Assembly (NCBI GenBank): GCA_017520365.1
Contig: JAFXFQ010000234.1
Span: 1-8,088, forward strand
DNA: 8,088 nucleotides
Direction: 5' to 3'
Origin: Clostridia bacterium
GTDB taxonomy: Bacteria; Bacillota; Clostridia; Oscillospirales; CAG-272
This document shows, piece after piece, positions 1 through 4,755 of this stretch. Each line of letters opens with the position of its first letter. Within the stretch, counting starts at the first letter, position 1. The notes beneath the pieces were generated by a model that was not told the DNA's origin, searched no databases, and was given only the letters and a program-made list of their open reading frames with translations. A program made the translations under genes and the position numbers.

Positions 1-407
1 AAATCTATTTGAGTGAGTATATCTGACATCGCCTCGGACATGATCGTTCCGATGGATGCGGATATATCACTTAAATTGGTTGTAATTACTGTGCTGTCAT
101 TGAGAATAGGGACGTCAGGGTTGTTTGGTGAAAATGCGTCCTTAATGCCACCCCAAATGACAGATGGTAACATACAAATAATAATTACGGGAATTAGTAA
201 TACAGCGGTTGCCGCTATGATGATCTTGAGGATCAACCCTCTGTTTTCCCACGCAAATGCGGCAATCGCACCATATAAACCACCCGCAGATGCACCCTTT
301 GCAGCTGCGGCTATGGCTTTTCCTGTTTTAACAGCTCCTCGTACTGCATTTGCCGCTTGAGCTCCTTTTTGTAGAGGTTCAGAAGCGGGATTGTTGTTTT
401 CTGCCAT
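1..407 (-). CDS. CD1108-family-like mobile element protein, N-terminal part (runs off left edge)
   Basis: About 135 N-terminal residues are visible, starting at the ATG at 407, with no stop before the window edge. The start overlaps the stop of the upstream gene as TGATG, which implies translational coupling. Residues 1-20 are polar (MAENNNPASEPLQKG). Residues 20-55 are rich in Ala and Gly. One strong membrane segment follows at about 58-80 (LILKIIIAATAVLLIPVIII), then an extracellular-type stretch containing PDVPILNDSTVITTN. This layout and the PILNDxT motif match, from memory, the start of CD1108-family proteins of Clostridia conjugative elements. Those often carry a cell-wall hydrolase (NlpC/P60-like) domain further on, but that part is outside the window. 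I infer a membrane-anchored mating-channel or wall-remodelling component. Confidence 0.7.
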   Translation of the reverse strand, partial: MAENNNPASEPLQKGAQAANAVRGAVKTGKAIAAAAKGASAGGLYGAIAAFAWENRGLILKIIIAATAVLLIPVIIICMLPSVIWGGIKDAFSPNNPDVPILNDSTVITTNLSDISASIGTIMSEAMSDILTQID

Positions 408-1321
408 CAGACCTTATCCTTTCTTCGAGGAGGATCAGGCAGTTTCTTCACAATGTTTTCGTGATAGCCAATGGCGCCGTTGGGAGCTTTGTACGGAGTT
501 CTTTCTACGGAATCCTGAGCGTATTGCTTATACCAGCTTGTTCCATCGGCAGCCGTAATCGTTGTATGCTCGCCGGAAGGAGCCATATATTGCTCGGTAT
601 TATACATACCCACATCAATTCCGCCGGGATTGTCGACAGATGTTTCGGTCGCCATAATTCTGCCGCCGCCGATTTCTACATTAGAGTAGGAAGGAACGTC
701 CTCTGCATTCTCACCGAGAGCCGTGTAGCCAAGATAGGACATTAAAGCCTCACTTGAACCTGCTCCCGAAATCGTTCCCATTGAGGAAATGTTTCCTGTT
801 GCTACTCGACCGATAACGCTATTGGCAAAGCTGCCGCCTTTGCTGACCGAGGAAGTAAAGGCTTTTCCGCCAAGACCGCCCCCACCGTTGCCCGTAGCCT
901 TCTTAACGGCATTGTTAGAAAAGTTACGGCTGACAACACCTGCAAGACCGCCTTTCATAAAGCCACCACCGCCACCGGAGGACGCGCCTTTTCCTCCTGT
1001 GCCACCGGCTCTGCCTGCAAACTGCTTTGCCATAAAAGCACCTCTTGTAGCAATGAGAGCTTCTGCCATCATTGAACCGCCCGTGTGTCCCACGTTGATG
1101 CCAAGTCCTGCGAGAAAGCTGTCTATCTTTTGGCTAACCTTTAAGAAGGCAATCGCACAAAGAAACCAAACAAAGATATTTCCCGTAACGGCATCTCTGC
1201 CTTGAGCGTTAACTGCCGCTTCGACCTCTTCCTCGGTCAAAGCAAAAGCCGGCACACTGCAAATGGAGACCATAATCAGCGTGACGGCTATCACAAATAG
1301 TATTTTATTTCTTTTTTTCAT
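407..1321 (-). CDS. Conjugative-element protein with signal peptide, one membrane segment and a glycine-rich middle
   Basis: 304 residues. The start is the ATG at 1321, chosen because AAAGGAGG sits 4 nt upstream; an upstream in-frame ATG at 1363 lies inside the previous gene and has no RBS. Residues 1-27 form a signal peptide or N-terminal anchor (MKKRNK, hydrophobic core, then SVPAFA). A second hydrophobic segment at about 48-62 (NIFVWFLCAIAFLKV) is followed by a conserved-looking KIDSFLAGLGINVGHTGG. Residues 102-165 are very rich in Gly and Ser and probably flexible. The C-terminal 120 residues are hydrophilic, with acidic and aromatic patches, ending in a basic tail (DPPRRKDKV). The family recurs in conjugative elements of Clostridia next to VirB6; its role is unknown to me. 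The VirB6-like gene ends 10 nt upstream and its TAA overlaps this RBS, so the two are one operon. It probably acts at the outer membrane face. Confidence 0.7.
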   Translation of the reverse strand: MKKRNKILFVIAVTLIMVSICSVPAFALTEEEVEAAVNAQGRDAVTGNIFVWFLCAIAFLKVSQKIDSFLAGLGINVGHTGGSMMAEALIATRGAFMAKQFAGRAGGTGGKGASSGGGGGFMKGGLAGVVSRNFSNNAVKKATGNGGGGLGGKAFTSSVSKGGSFANSVIGRVATGNISSMGTISGAGSSEALMSYLGYTALGENAEDVPSYSNVEIGGGRIMATETSVDNPGGIDVGMYNTEQYMAPSGEHTTITAADGTSWYKQYAQDSVERTPYKAPNGAIGYHENIVKKLPDPPRRKDKV

Positions 1322-1331
1322 ACTGCCTCCT

Positions 1332-1997
1332 TTACAGCGATAAGGGATTGGAGAGGAAGGCACCTACCATTGATGTAAAGAGTCTTAAGCACCAAGCATT
1401 CATCAAAAGAAGGAAGATCTGACCGCCAAACATTCGGCACCAACTTTTGAAAATGTTGCTTGTTGTTTGAGATGCGCCCATCGAGAAAGCGACGGGAGCA
1501 GTAAAGACCAATACACCCAGCAGAACGTATCTTTCAGCCGCTTCAAAAAGGAGCTTGATATAGTTCCATGCAAGGATAAGTACAAGTATGAGGGCTATGA
1601 TGGACACGGCACCGCTTGCACAAACACCCAAAATGGTAAGGAATACTGAATTAAAGTTTGCAAAATTCAGCGGAGGTAACTCGGAGTTTAATATCCAATG
1701 ATAAGGGGTTCCGCCAATGTCAAGAACTATGTTTACAATATCCCGTGCATAATAGGCAAGGAGAATGAAGAGAATAGAGCGAATACTGAGCTTCACGGGG
1801 TCTTCTGCTTCAATGCCTATACCCAATCCAAAGTTTTTGAACAACTGCCAAACCCAATTCAAAAGGATAAGTCCGATTGCAAGAGCAACGAACACCTTAT
1901 ACATAGTGTCGGCAGCGGGAAAGTATCGCAAAAAGGTATCCATATTACAGCCAAGCGCGCCCAAAACCGATGAACTGATTAGATCCAGTCCGTGCAT
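1332..1997 (-). CDS. VirB6/TrbL-like polytopic conjugation channel protein
   Basis: 221 residues from the first in-frame ATG. Membrane segments are at about 34-53, 69-92, 115-150 (probably two), 156-175 and 190-215. The pattern, with an aromatic loop (GTPYHWILNSELPPLNF), an ERYVLLGVLVFTAPVAF segment and a C-terminal SNIFKSWCRMFGGQ, is that of the VirB6/TrbL family, which forms the inner-membrane channel of type IV secretion. It follows the VirB2-like gene, as expected for a mating-pair module. The start is doubtful: the ATG at 1997 has no RBS. The frame stays open for 15 more codons to an ATC at 2042, and the extra IGILDGIVEWVAEQV looks like a genuine amphipathic N-terminus. That ATC has AAAGGA 9 nt upstream. 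The gene may therefore start at 2042 with a non-standard codon, or have lost its ATG. Confidence 0.72.
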   Translation of the reverse strand: MHGLDLISSSVLGALGCNMDTFLRYFPAADTMYKVFVALAIGLILLNWVWQLFKNFGLGIGIEAEDPVKLSIRSILFILLAYYARDIVNIVLDIGGTPYHWILNSELPPLNFANFNSVFLTILGVCASGAVSIIALILVLILAWNYIKLLFEAAERYVLLGVLVFTAPVAFSMGASQTTSNIFKSWCRMFGGQIFLLLMNAWCLRLFTSMVGAFLSNPLSL

Positions 1998-2039
1998 GAC
2001 TTGTTCGGCTACCCATTCAACAATACCGTCTAATATACC

Positions 2040-2057
2040 GATATCATCACATCCTTT
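2040..2057 (-). promoter_or_regulatory. RBS and probable ancestral start of the VirB6-like gene (ATC in place of ATG)
   Basis: AAAGGA occupies 2057-2052 on the minus strand. Nine bases further is the in-frame triplet ATC (2042-2040), the first codon of IGILDGIVEWV. The only ATG near this RBS (2047-2045) is in another frame and reads only five codons (MISVY) before TAG. A single G-to-C change would convert an ATG GGT start into the observed ATC GGT. The frame is closed upstream by a TAA just 5' of the RBS. Confidence 0.45.
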
Positions 2058-2074
2058 CTGCTTTTAGAAAACGG

Positions 2075-2461
2075 CTATCCGTTCCACTTACCGTCCGAGA
2101 AGAAGGGTGTAACGTATGCCATAATAAAGCCAAGGCTGTTCAAGATTGCCCAAGTAATGATGATACGTTTGAGCCACGCTCTTGACTCATCTACTGTTTT
2201 TCCGCTTTTAGAAAAGTTCATTAAAAGCAGGGCCACAGCAGCGGTTACAACCGCAGCAATCGTTGAAATAAGAAGGACTTGATTATATACATCCTTCATA
2301 ATTTCAGTAGCTTTTTCCCAAATAGTCGGTGTCGCTGCAAATGCGGGTACGCTCATCGCTACCAGCATAATAGCACACAGAAAGCCCATATAAAGAAATT
2401 TTCCCCATTCAATATGCAGCCTTGGCTTTTCGGGAGTCTGTGGTGTGATTTCCTTTTTCAA
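2075..2461 (-). CDS. VirB2-like small membrane protein of the conjugation module (TTG start)
   Basis: 128 residues. The start is TTG at 2461 because GGAGG (2473-2469) lies 7 nt upstream; the in-frame ATG at 2521 falls inside a terminator hairpin and has no RBS. Residues 22-42 form a signal-type hydrophobic segment ending SVPAFA, with a plausible signal peptidase cut before ATPTIWEK. Two more membrane helices are at about 62-84 and 97-117, joined by a basic polar loop (NFSKSGKTVDESRAWLKR). Size, signal peptide and two mature helices fit the VirB2/TrbC pilin-like proteins that precede VirB6 in conjugative elements. It is the first gene of the leftward conjugation operon, about 104 nt downstream of the predicted transcription start and behind a terminator. 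An unrelated small membrane protein of the element remains possible. Confidence 0.68.
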   Translation of the reverse strand: MKKEITPQTPEKPRLHIEWGKFLYMGFLCAIMLVAMSVPAFAATPTIWEKATEIMKDVYNQVLLISTIAAVVTAAVALLLMNFSKSGKTVDESRAWLKRIIITWAILNSLGFIMAYVTPFFSDGKWNG

Positions 2462-2501
2462 ATAAATACCTCCTTGTTTGAATTTCTTGATTTTGAGCAA
2501 C

Positions 2502-2530
2502 AAAAAAACACCATCGGACAAAATGGTGTT
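2502..2530 (-). terminator. Intrinsic terminator (candidate attenuator) in the leader of the VirB2-like gene
   Basis: On the minus strand AACACCAT (2530-2523) pairs perfectly with ATGGTGTT (2514-2507) across an 8-nt loop, and a run of T follows down to 2502. An outer pairing of GCGACA with TGTTGC (2538-2533 with 2502-2497) could lengthen the stem. A smaller hairpin, CGCC-ACTT-GGCG (2547-2536), lies just upstream. The terminator sits between the promoter at 2572-2600 and the RBS at 2469-2473, so the conjugation operon can be made only by read-through. Confidence 0.75.
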
Positions 2531-2571
2531 CGTGTCGCCAAGTGGCGCTTGATATAGTTTTGAGCATACTA

Positions 2572-2600
2572 ATTATACCACATCCGCTTTTACGTTGCAA
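2572..2600 (-). promoter_or_regulatory. Sigma-A-type promoter of the conjugation operon
   Basis: On the minus strand TTGCAA (2600-2595), a 17-nt spacer, then a perfect TATAAT (2577-2572) with a TG extended -10. Transcription should start near 2565. The promoter lies in the 189-nt gap between the 174-residue gene and the VirB2-like gene and points to the latter. Confidence 0.75.
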
Positions 2601-2607
2601 TAGCAAA

Positions 2608-2648
2608 ACTGTGACAATACAGTGCGATTCTTTGCCAATTTCGTGCGA
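2608..2648. promoter_or_regulatory. Possible operator region upstream of the conjugation promoter
   Basis: ACTGT-N6-ACAGT (2608-2623) is a perfect inverted repeat ending 8 bp upstream of the -35 box. Overlapping and beyond it, GTGCGA occurs twice (2622-2627 and 2643-2648), exactly 21 bp apart, about two helical turns. The position suits a regulator binding site. The two putative DNA-binding proteins encoded just upstream are obvious candidates, but nothing in the sequence links them directly. Confidence 0.4.
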
Positions 2649-2650
2649 CG

Positions 2651-3175
2651 TCATTTTTTTGGAAAAAACTGCTCCAAAATTGCCAAGCTGTCCTTGGAAG
2701 TGTAGCCCCACAGGACCGATGAAAGAGCATCGATGGCTTCCTTACGTTTGCGATAATAGGTCCGATAGCTGATCTCGGGAATATGCGGTTGAAGGAGTTC
2801 GACGATTGCCTCAGCCGTCTTGCTCTGTTGGGGAGAGAGAAAGCTGTAAAATAGGATCCAATAGTAATCCTCGCCGTTTTTGTGCTTTTCACGAAGAAGA
2901 TTGACAGAAGCATCTACGAGCTTCAGCATCTTGTGGCTTCGCTCGATGCACTTTGCCTGTTCTTCGATGCCCGTGTCATTGAAATCCACACCGGCAATAT
3001 ATATGGACTCCAAAAAATCTTCAATGCTGCTTCCATATTCCACTTGAAACTGTCTGCGAACTCTTTGGACAGACAATTCAAGACTCCATACGACATCACG
3101 GTATTTACGGAGCAATGTCCAGGTGTCGTGGTACAACGGGTTTTCGGATACGTCAAGTTCTTTTTTCGTTTTCAT
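2651..3175 (-). CDS. Putative regulator with sigma-region-4-like C-terminus
   Basis: 174 residues. The ATG at 3175 is chosen because AAAGGAG lies 8 nt upstream; a TTG 18 nt earlier overlaps that RBS. The N-terminal two thirds are mostly helical and charged (about 15-105), with no membrane segment. The C-terminal part (114-157) reads as a helix-turn-helix: SPQQSKTAEAIVELL, then ISYRTYYRKRKEAIDALS, then an aromatic WGY. Such a basic YRTYYRKRKEAI helix resembles the DNA-binding part of phage/ICE late-gene activators of the ArpU/RinA type and sigma-70 region 4, but I cannot name the family with certainty. It starts 14 nt after the 363-residue gene and is surely cotranscribed with it. It sits immediately upstream of the conjugation promoter, so control of that promoter is a reasonable inference. 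Confidence 0.65.
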   Translation of the reverse strand: MKTKKELDVSENPLYHDTWTLLRKYRDVVWSLELSVQRVRRQFQVEYGSSIEDFLESIYIAGVDFNDTGIEEQAKCIERSHKMLKLVDASVNLLREKHKNGEDYYWILFYSFLSPQQSKTAEAIVELLQPHIPEISYRTYYRKRKEAIDALSSVLWGYTSKDSLAILEQFFPKK

Positions 3176-3189
3176 TTTTTGATCTCCTT

Positions 3190-4281
3190 TCAATTGGAAG
3201 GTGTAAGTATAAGTTCAAATTGCGCTATTTCTTTCTGCTCACCGCAGAGTAATTTCAGACTGTATCTCAACCGTCTCTTATGTGTATCAGATCTCTCCGT
3301 TAATACCGTTCCTTGGCAATCGGATAACTCTAATAACTTATATCGGAAATTCGAGCAGTCAAAGCACGAAAACCCTTGTGACATAAGGATTTTCTCGACT
3401 TTCTGCATGATCACTTCCTTGCGTAATTCTGAAACGGTAGATGCGTCGTTTGCAACGCTTTCGGGCAAATTGATAGTTATGTGTAACGCCATTGCAATCT
3501 CCTCCTTATCAAGCATAACGTCGGATATTTGAAACATAGTGGAAAGGTAATTACGTAAAGAAATCACCGTTCCGTGAGTGCCGGGGAATGAACTGATTGA
3601 AATCAATTCAAGCTCCTCAAACTTTTTAAGATAACGACCTATGGTTGCCTTCGAGACGTTGTATCTCTGAGCAAGCTCCGCATAGCTTATGAGAGGATTT
3701 CCGCTTCCGTTTCTTATATATACAACGGGAGCCACGTCTGATCCCTGTACTTGCTCATCGTTATATACGGTGTTCAACCATAGGTCCAAAAGAATATCCA
3801 TTTCTGACGGCCGCCTTGTTCCTATAATTTCATTTGCTATACAGATAGGGAGAAAGAAAAATCCCGTATCCTTTTGGCAGGGAGCATTATATTCAAGTAC
3901 GCGGTTGTGTTTATGCCATCCTACAATTTTATATTTAATAAGCCTACCGTTTCCAATAAGCTCGTAAGTAATAAGATGGCGCCCCTGTAAGTCGTTCAAT
4001 ACTGAAATGGCTTGTCTCCCAAAGCGAAAGTGAAACCACTCGGTCAGCTCTTTTAGTTCACAGAGCCACTCACCGGGGTAGACTGTGTAGTTTATGCCGC
4101 CGATCCGTTTATACGATGTGCGGAAATTAGCATAGCTCGACAACACGGTGTAAAAGAAAAGACCCGAGCCACCGTTTGTACGGATATTTCTATCTGTTAT
4201 TAGGGACTGAACGAACTGCCTATAAATTCGGCAGCGCGGATAGTCCACAATTTGCTTTATTTCTAATTGGTATTCTGACAT
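3190..4281 (-). CDS. ICE-encoded winged-helix protein (regulator or replication initiator-like)
   Basis: 363 residues, starting at ATG 4281 with GGAGG 7 nt upstream. No signal peptide or membrane segment. Residues 67-122 read as a first winged helix (GEWLCELKELTEWF, RQAISVLNDLQGRHLITYEL, then a wing with LIKYKIVGW). Residues 197-232 form a clear second helix-turn-helix: LISYAELAQRYNVSKATIGR, then YLKKFEELELISIS. The last 90 residues contain a CFDC cysteine pair (307-310) and a basic RRLRYSLKLL strand. Two winged helices occur both in transcription regulators and in Rep-type initiators, and first-position genes of Clostridia conjugative elements are often called repA. I cannot decide between these. 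It heads the element's leftward gene series and is directly preceded by an intrinsic terminator that must be read through. Confidence 0.65.
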   Translation of the reverse strand: MSEYQLEIKQIVDYPRCRIYRQFVQSLITDRNIRTNGGSGLFFYTVLSSYANFRTSYKRIGGINYTVYPGEWLCELKELTEWFHFRFGRQAISVLNDLQGRHLITYELIGNGRLIKYKIVGWHKHNRVLEYNAPCQKDTGFFFLPICIANEIIGTRRPSEMDILLDLWLNTVYNDEQVQGSDVAPVVYIRNGSGNPLISYAELAQRYNVSKATIGRYLKKFEELELISISSFPGTHGTVISLRNYLSTMFQISDVMLDKEEIAMALHITINLPESVANDASTVSELRKEVIMQKVEKILMSQGFSCFDCSNFRYKLLELSDCQGTVLTERSDTHKRRLRYSLKLLCGEQKEIAQFELILTPSN

Positions 4282-4297
4282 TGCTTTTCCTCCAAAT

Positions 4298-4334
4298 AAA
4301 AAAGGTGCAGAACTTCGAAATGAAATTCTGCACC
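4298..4334 (-). terminator. Intrinsic terminator directly upstream of the RBS of the 363-residue gene
   Basis: On the minus strand GGTGCAGAA (4334-4326) pairs perfectly over 9 bp with TTCTGCACC (4312-4304) around a 13-nt loop, followed at once by six T (4303-4298). Only four bases separate the T-run from the GGAGG RBS (4293-4289). There is no room for a promoter between, so any transcript of the downstream gene must pass through it. Confidence 0.75.
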
Positions 4335-4356
4335 ACAGGAATTTTTTGTAAAGTAG

Positions 4357-4385
4357 TTGATTTTTTTGAAAAAGTGTGATATAAT
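4357..4385 (+). promoter_or_regulatory. Rightward (outward-facing) sigma-A-type promoter
   Basis: TTGATT (4357-4362), a 17-nt spacer, and TATAAT (4380-4385) with a TG extended -10. It points away from the ICE genes towards the phosphorylase gene 370 nt away, across the hairpin array. No open reading frame with an RBS follows directly. The transcript could be a small RNA, a read-through mRNA for the phosphorylase, or, in a circular ICE, a transcript crossing the joined ends. Confidence 0.55.
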
Positions 4386-4570
4386 TAAATGTCTTGATTG
4401 ACCACCTCCGAAACTGATTTGTGAGATTTTTTCGGCATCATCATCAAATTGAGATATGTGAGATACCTGATTTTGAAGTACATAAAAAGTACACAGCAGT
4501 TTTTCATATAACAAAAACCGCGTAAGATATGAAGAATTACTGACATAATTCAAACGAAAGGGACCGCTTA

Positions 4571-4597
4571 CTATTTAAGGAACAAGTCCTAAAATAG
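4571..4597. repeat. Imperfect 11-bp inverted repeat (stem-loop)
   Basis: CTATTTAAGGA (4571-4581) and TCCTAAAATAG (4587-4597) are inverted copies with one A/A mismatch, separated by ACAAG. No T-run follows on either strand, so it is not a typical terminator. It lies next to the small-hairpin array, in the region where the element's end is expected. Confidence 0.6.
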
Positions 4598-4604
4598 AGT
4601 GGGA

Positions 4605-4694
4605 ATGATTTTGCAAAGCAAAATCAACTATGATTGCCTGCGGCAAGTTATCAGTTATGATACACTTCGCGTAGTTATGATGCACTTTGGTGCA
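4605..4694. repeat. Array of four small hairpins preceded by (T)ATGAT motifs
   Basis: Four short palindromes each directly follow or share bases with ATGAT. They are GATTTTGC-AAA-GCAAAATC (4607-4625); TTGCC-TGC-GGCAA (4634-4646); ACAC-TTC-GCGT (4662-4672, one A/C mismatch on this strand that becomes a G/U wobble in minus-strand RNA); and TGCAC-TTTG-GTGCA (4681-4694). TATGAT occurs at 4629-4634, 4656-4661 and 4676-4681, and ATGAT at 4605-4609. Stem sequences differ while spacer and motif are kept, which is not expected by chance. Function is unknown. Confidence 0.65.
4634..4661 (+). promoter_or_regulatory. Weak candidate promoter for the phosphorylase gene
   Basis: TTGCCT (4634-4639), a 16-nt spacer, and TATGAT (4656-4661), about 95 nt upstream of the start codon. 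Both boxes are built from parts of the hairpin array, so the match may be incidental. The alternative is transcription from the stronger promoter at 4357-4385. Confidence 0.3.
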
Positions 4695-4755
4695 GTTTAA
4701 AATAACACGGCGATCACACAGCCCCCCGAACAAAACTCACAGCGAGGGATTAAAA

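Larger units (their letters stand above)
1..4281 (-). mobile_element. Part of an integrative conjugative element (regulatory and mating-channel genes)
   Basis: Six consecutive minus-strand genes read leftward: two putative DNA-binding proteins, then a VirB2-like, a VirB6-like, a secreted glycine-rich and a CD1108-like protein. VirB2 and VirB6 homologues next to CD1108-type proteins are typical of conjugative transposons of Clostridia. The neighbouring plus-strand genes are ordinary metabolic and membrane genes with higher GC. No relaxase, VirB4, VirD4 or integrase is in view; they should lie to the left. The stated right limit is the first element gene. The true end lies somewhere in the gap up to 4755. 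Confidence 0.75.
4282..4755. other. Non-coding junction region between the ICE genes and the chromosomal genes
   Basis: 474 nt with no convincing gene. Short frames are present but lack RBS and family features. From left to right it contains a terminator hairpin, a rightward promoter, an AT-rich stretch, an 11-bp imperfect stem-loop at 4571-4597, a small-hairpin array at 4605-4694, and the leader of the purine nucleoside phosphorylase gene. The change of strand, gene type and base composition across it suggests that the element's end lies inside. Confidence 0.6.

Noticed and set aside
789..1205. 138-codon plus-strand proline-rich frame
   Set aside because: It is the antisense image of the glycine-rich tract of the 304-residue gene (Gly codons read as Pro) and lacks an RBS.
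2409..2711. 100-codon minus-strand frame overlapping the leader and the VirB2-like gene, with a possible leader peptide from the ATG at 2567
   Set aside because: It runs through a promoter and a terminator, its ATGs have no RBS, and the ATG at 2567 falls at the predicted transcription start.
4263..4553. 96-codon minus-strand frame in the junction region
   Set aside because: No convincing RBS, it crosses the terminator hairpin and overlaps the well-supported start of the 363-residue gene; the protein has no recognisable features.
4605..4694. CRISPR-like repeat array
   Set aside because: Units are palindromes of different sequence with a short shared motif, not identical repeats with unique spacers, and no cas gene is near.
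4304..4695. GGTGCAG present at both 4304-4310 and 4689-4695, considered as an ICE end repeat
   Set aside because: Seven bases only, each explained as one arm of a local hairpin; both copies are on the same side of the element.
4386..4755. Possible purine riboswitch in the long leader of the phosphorylase gene
   Set aside because: No three-way-junction layout or conserved purine-aptamer loops could be recognised; the hairpins seen are short and serial.
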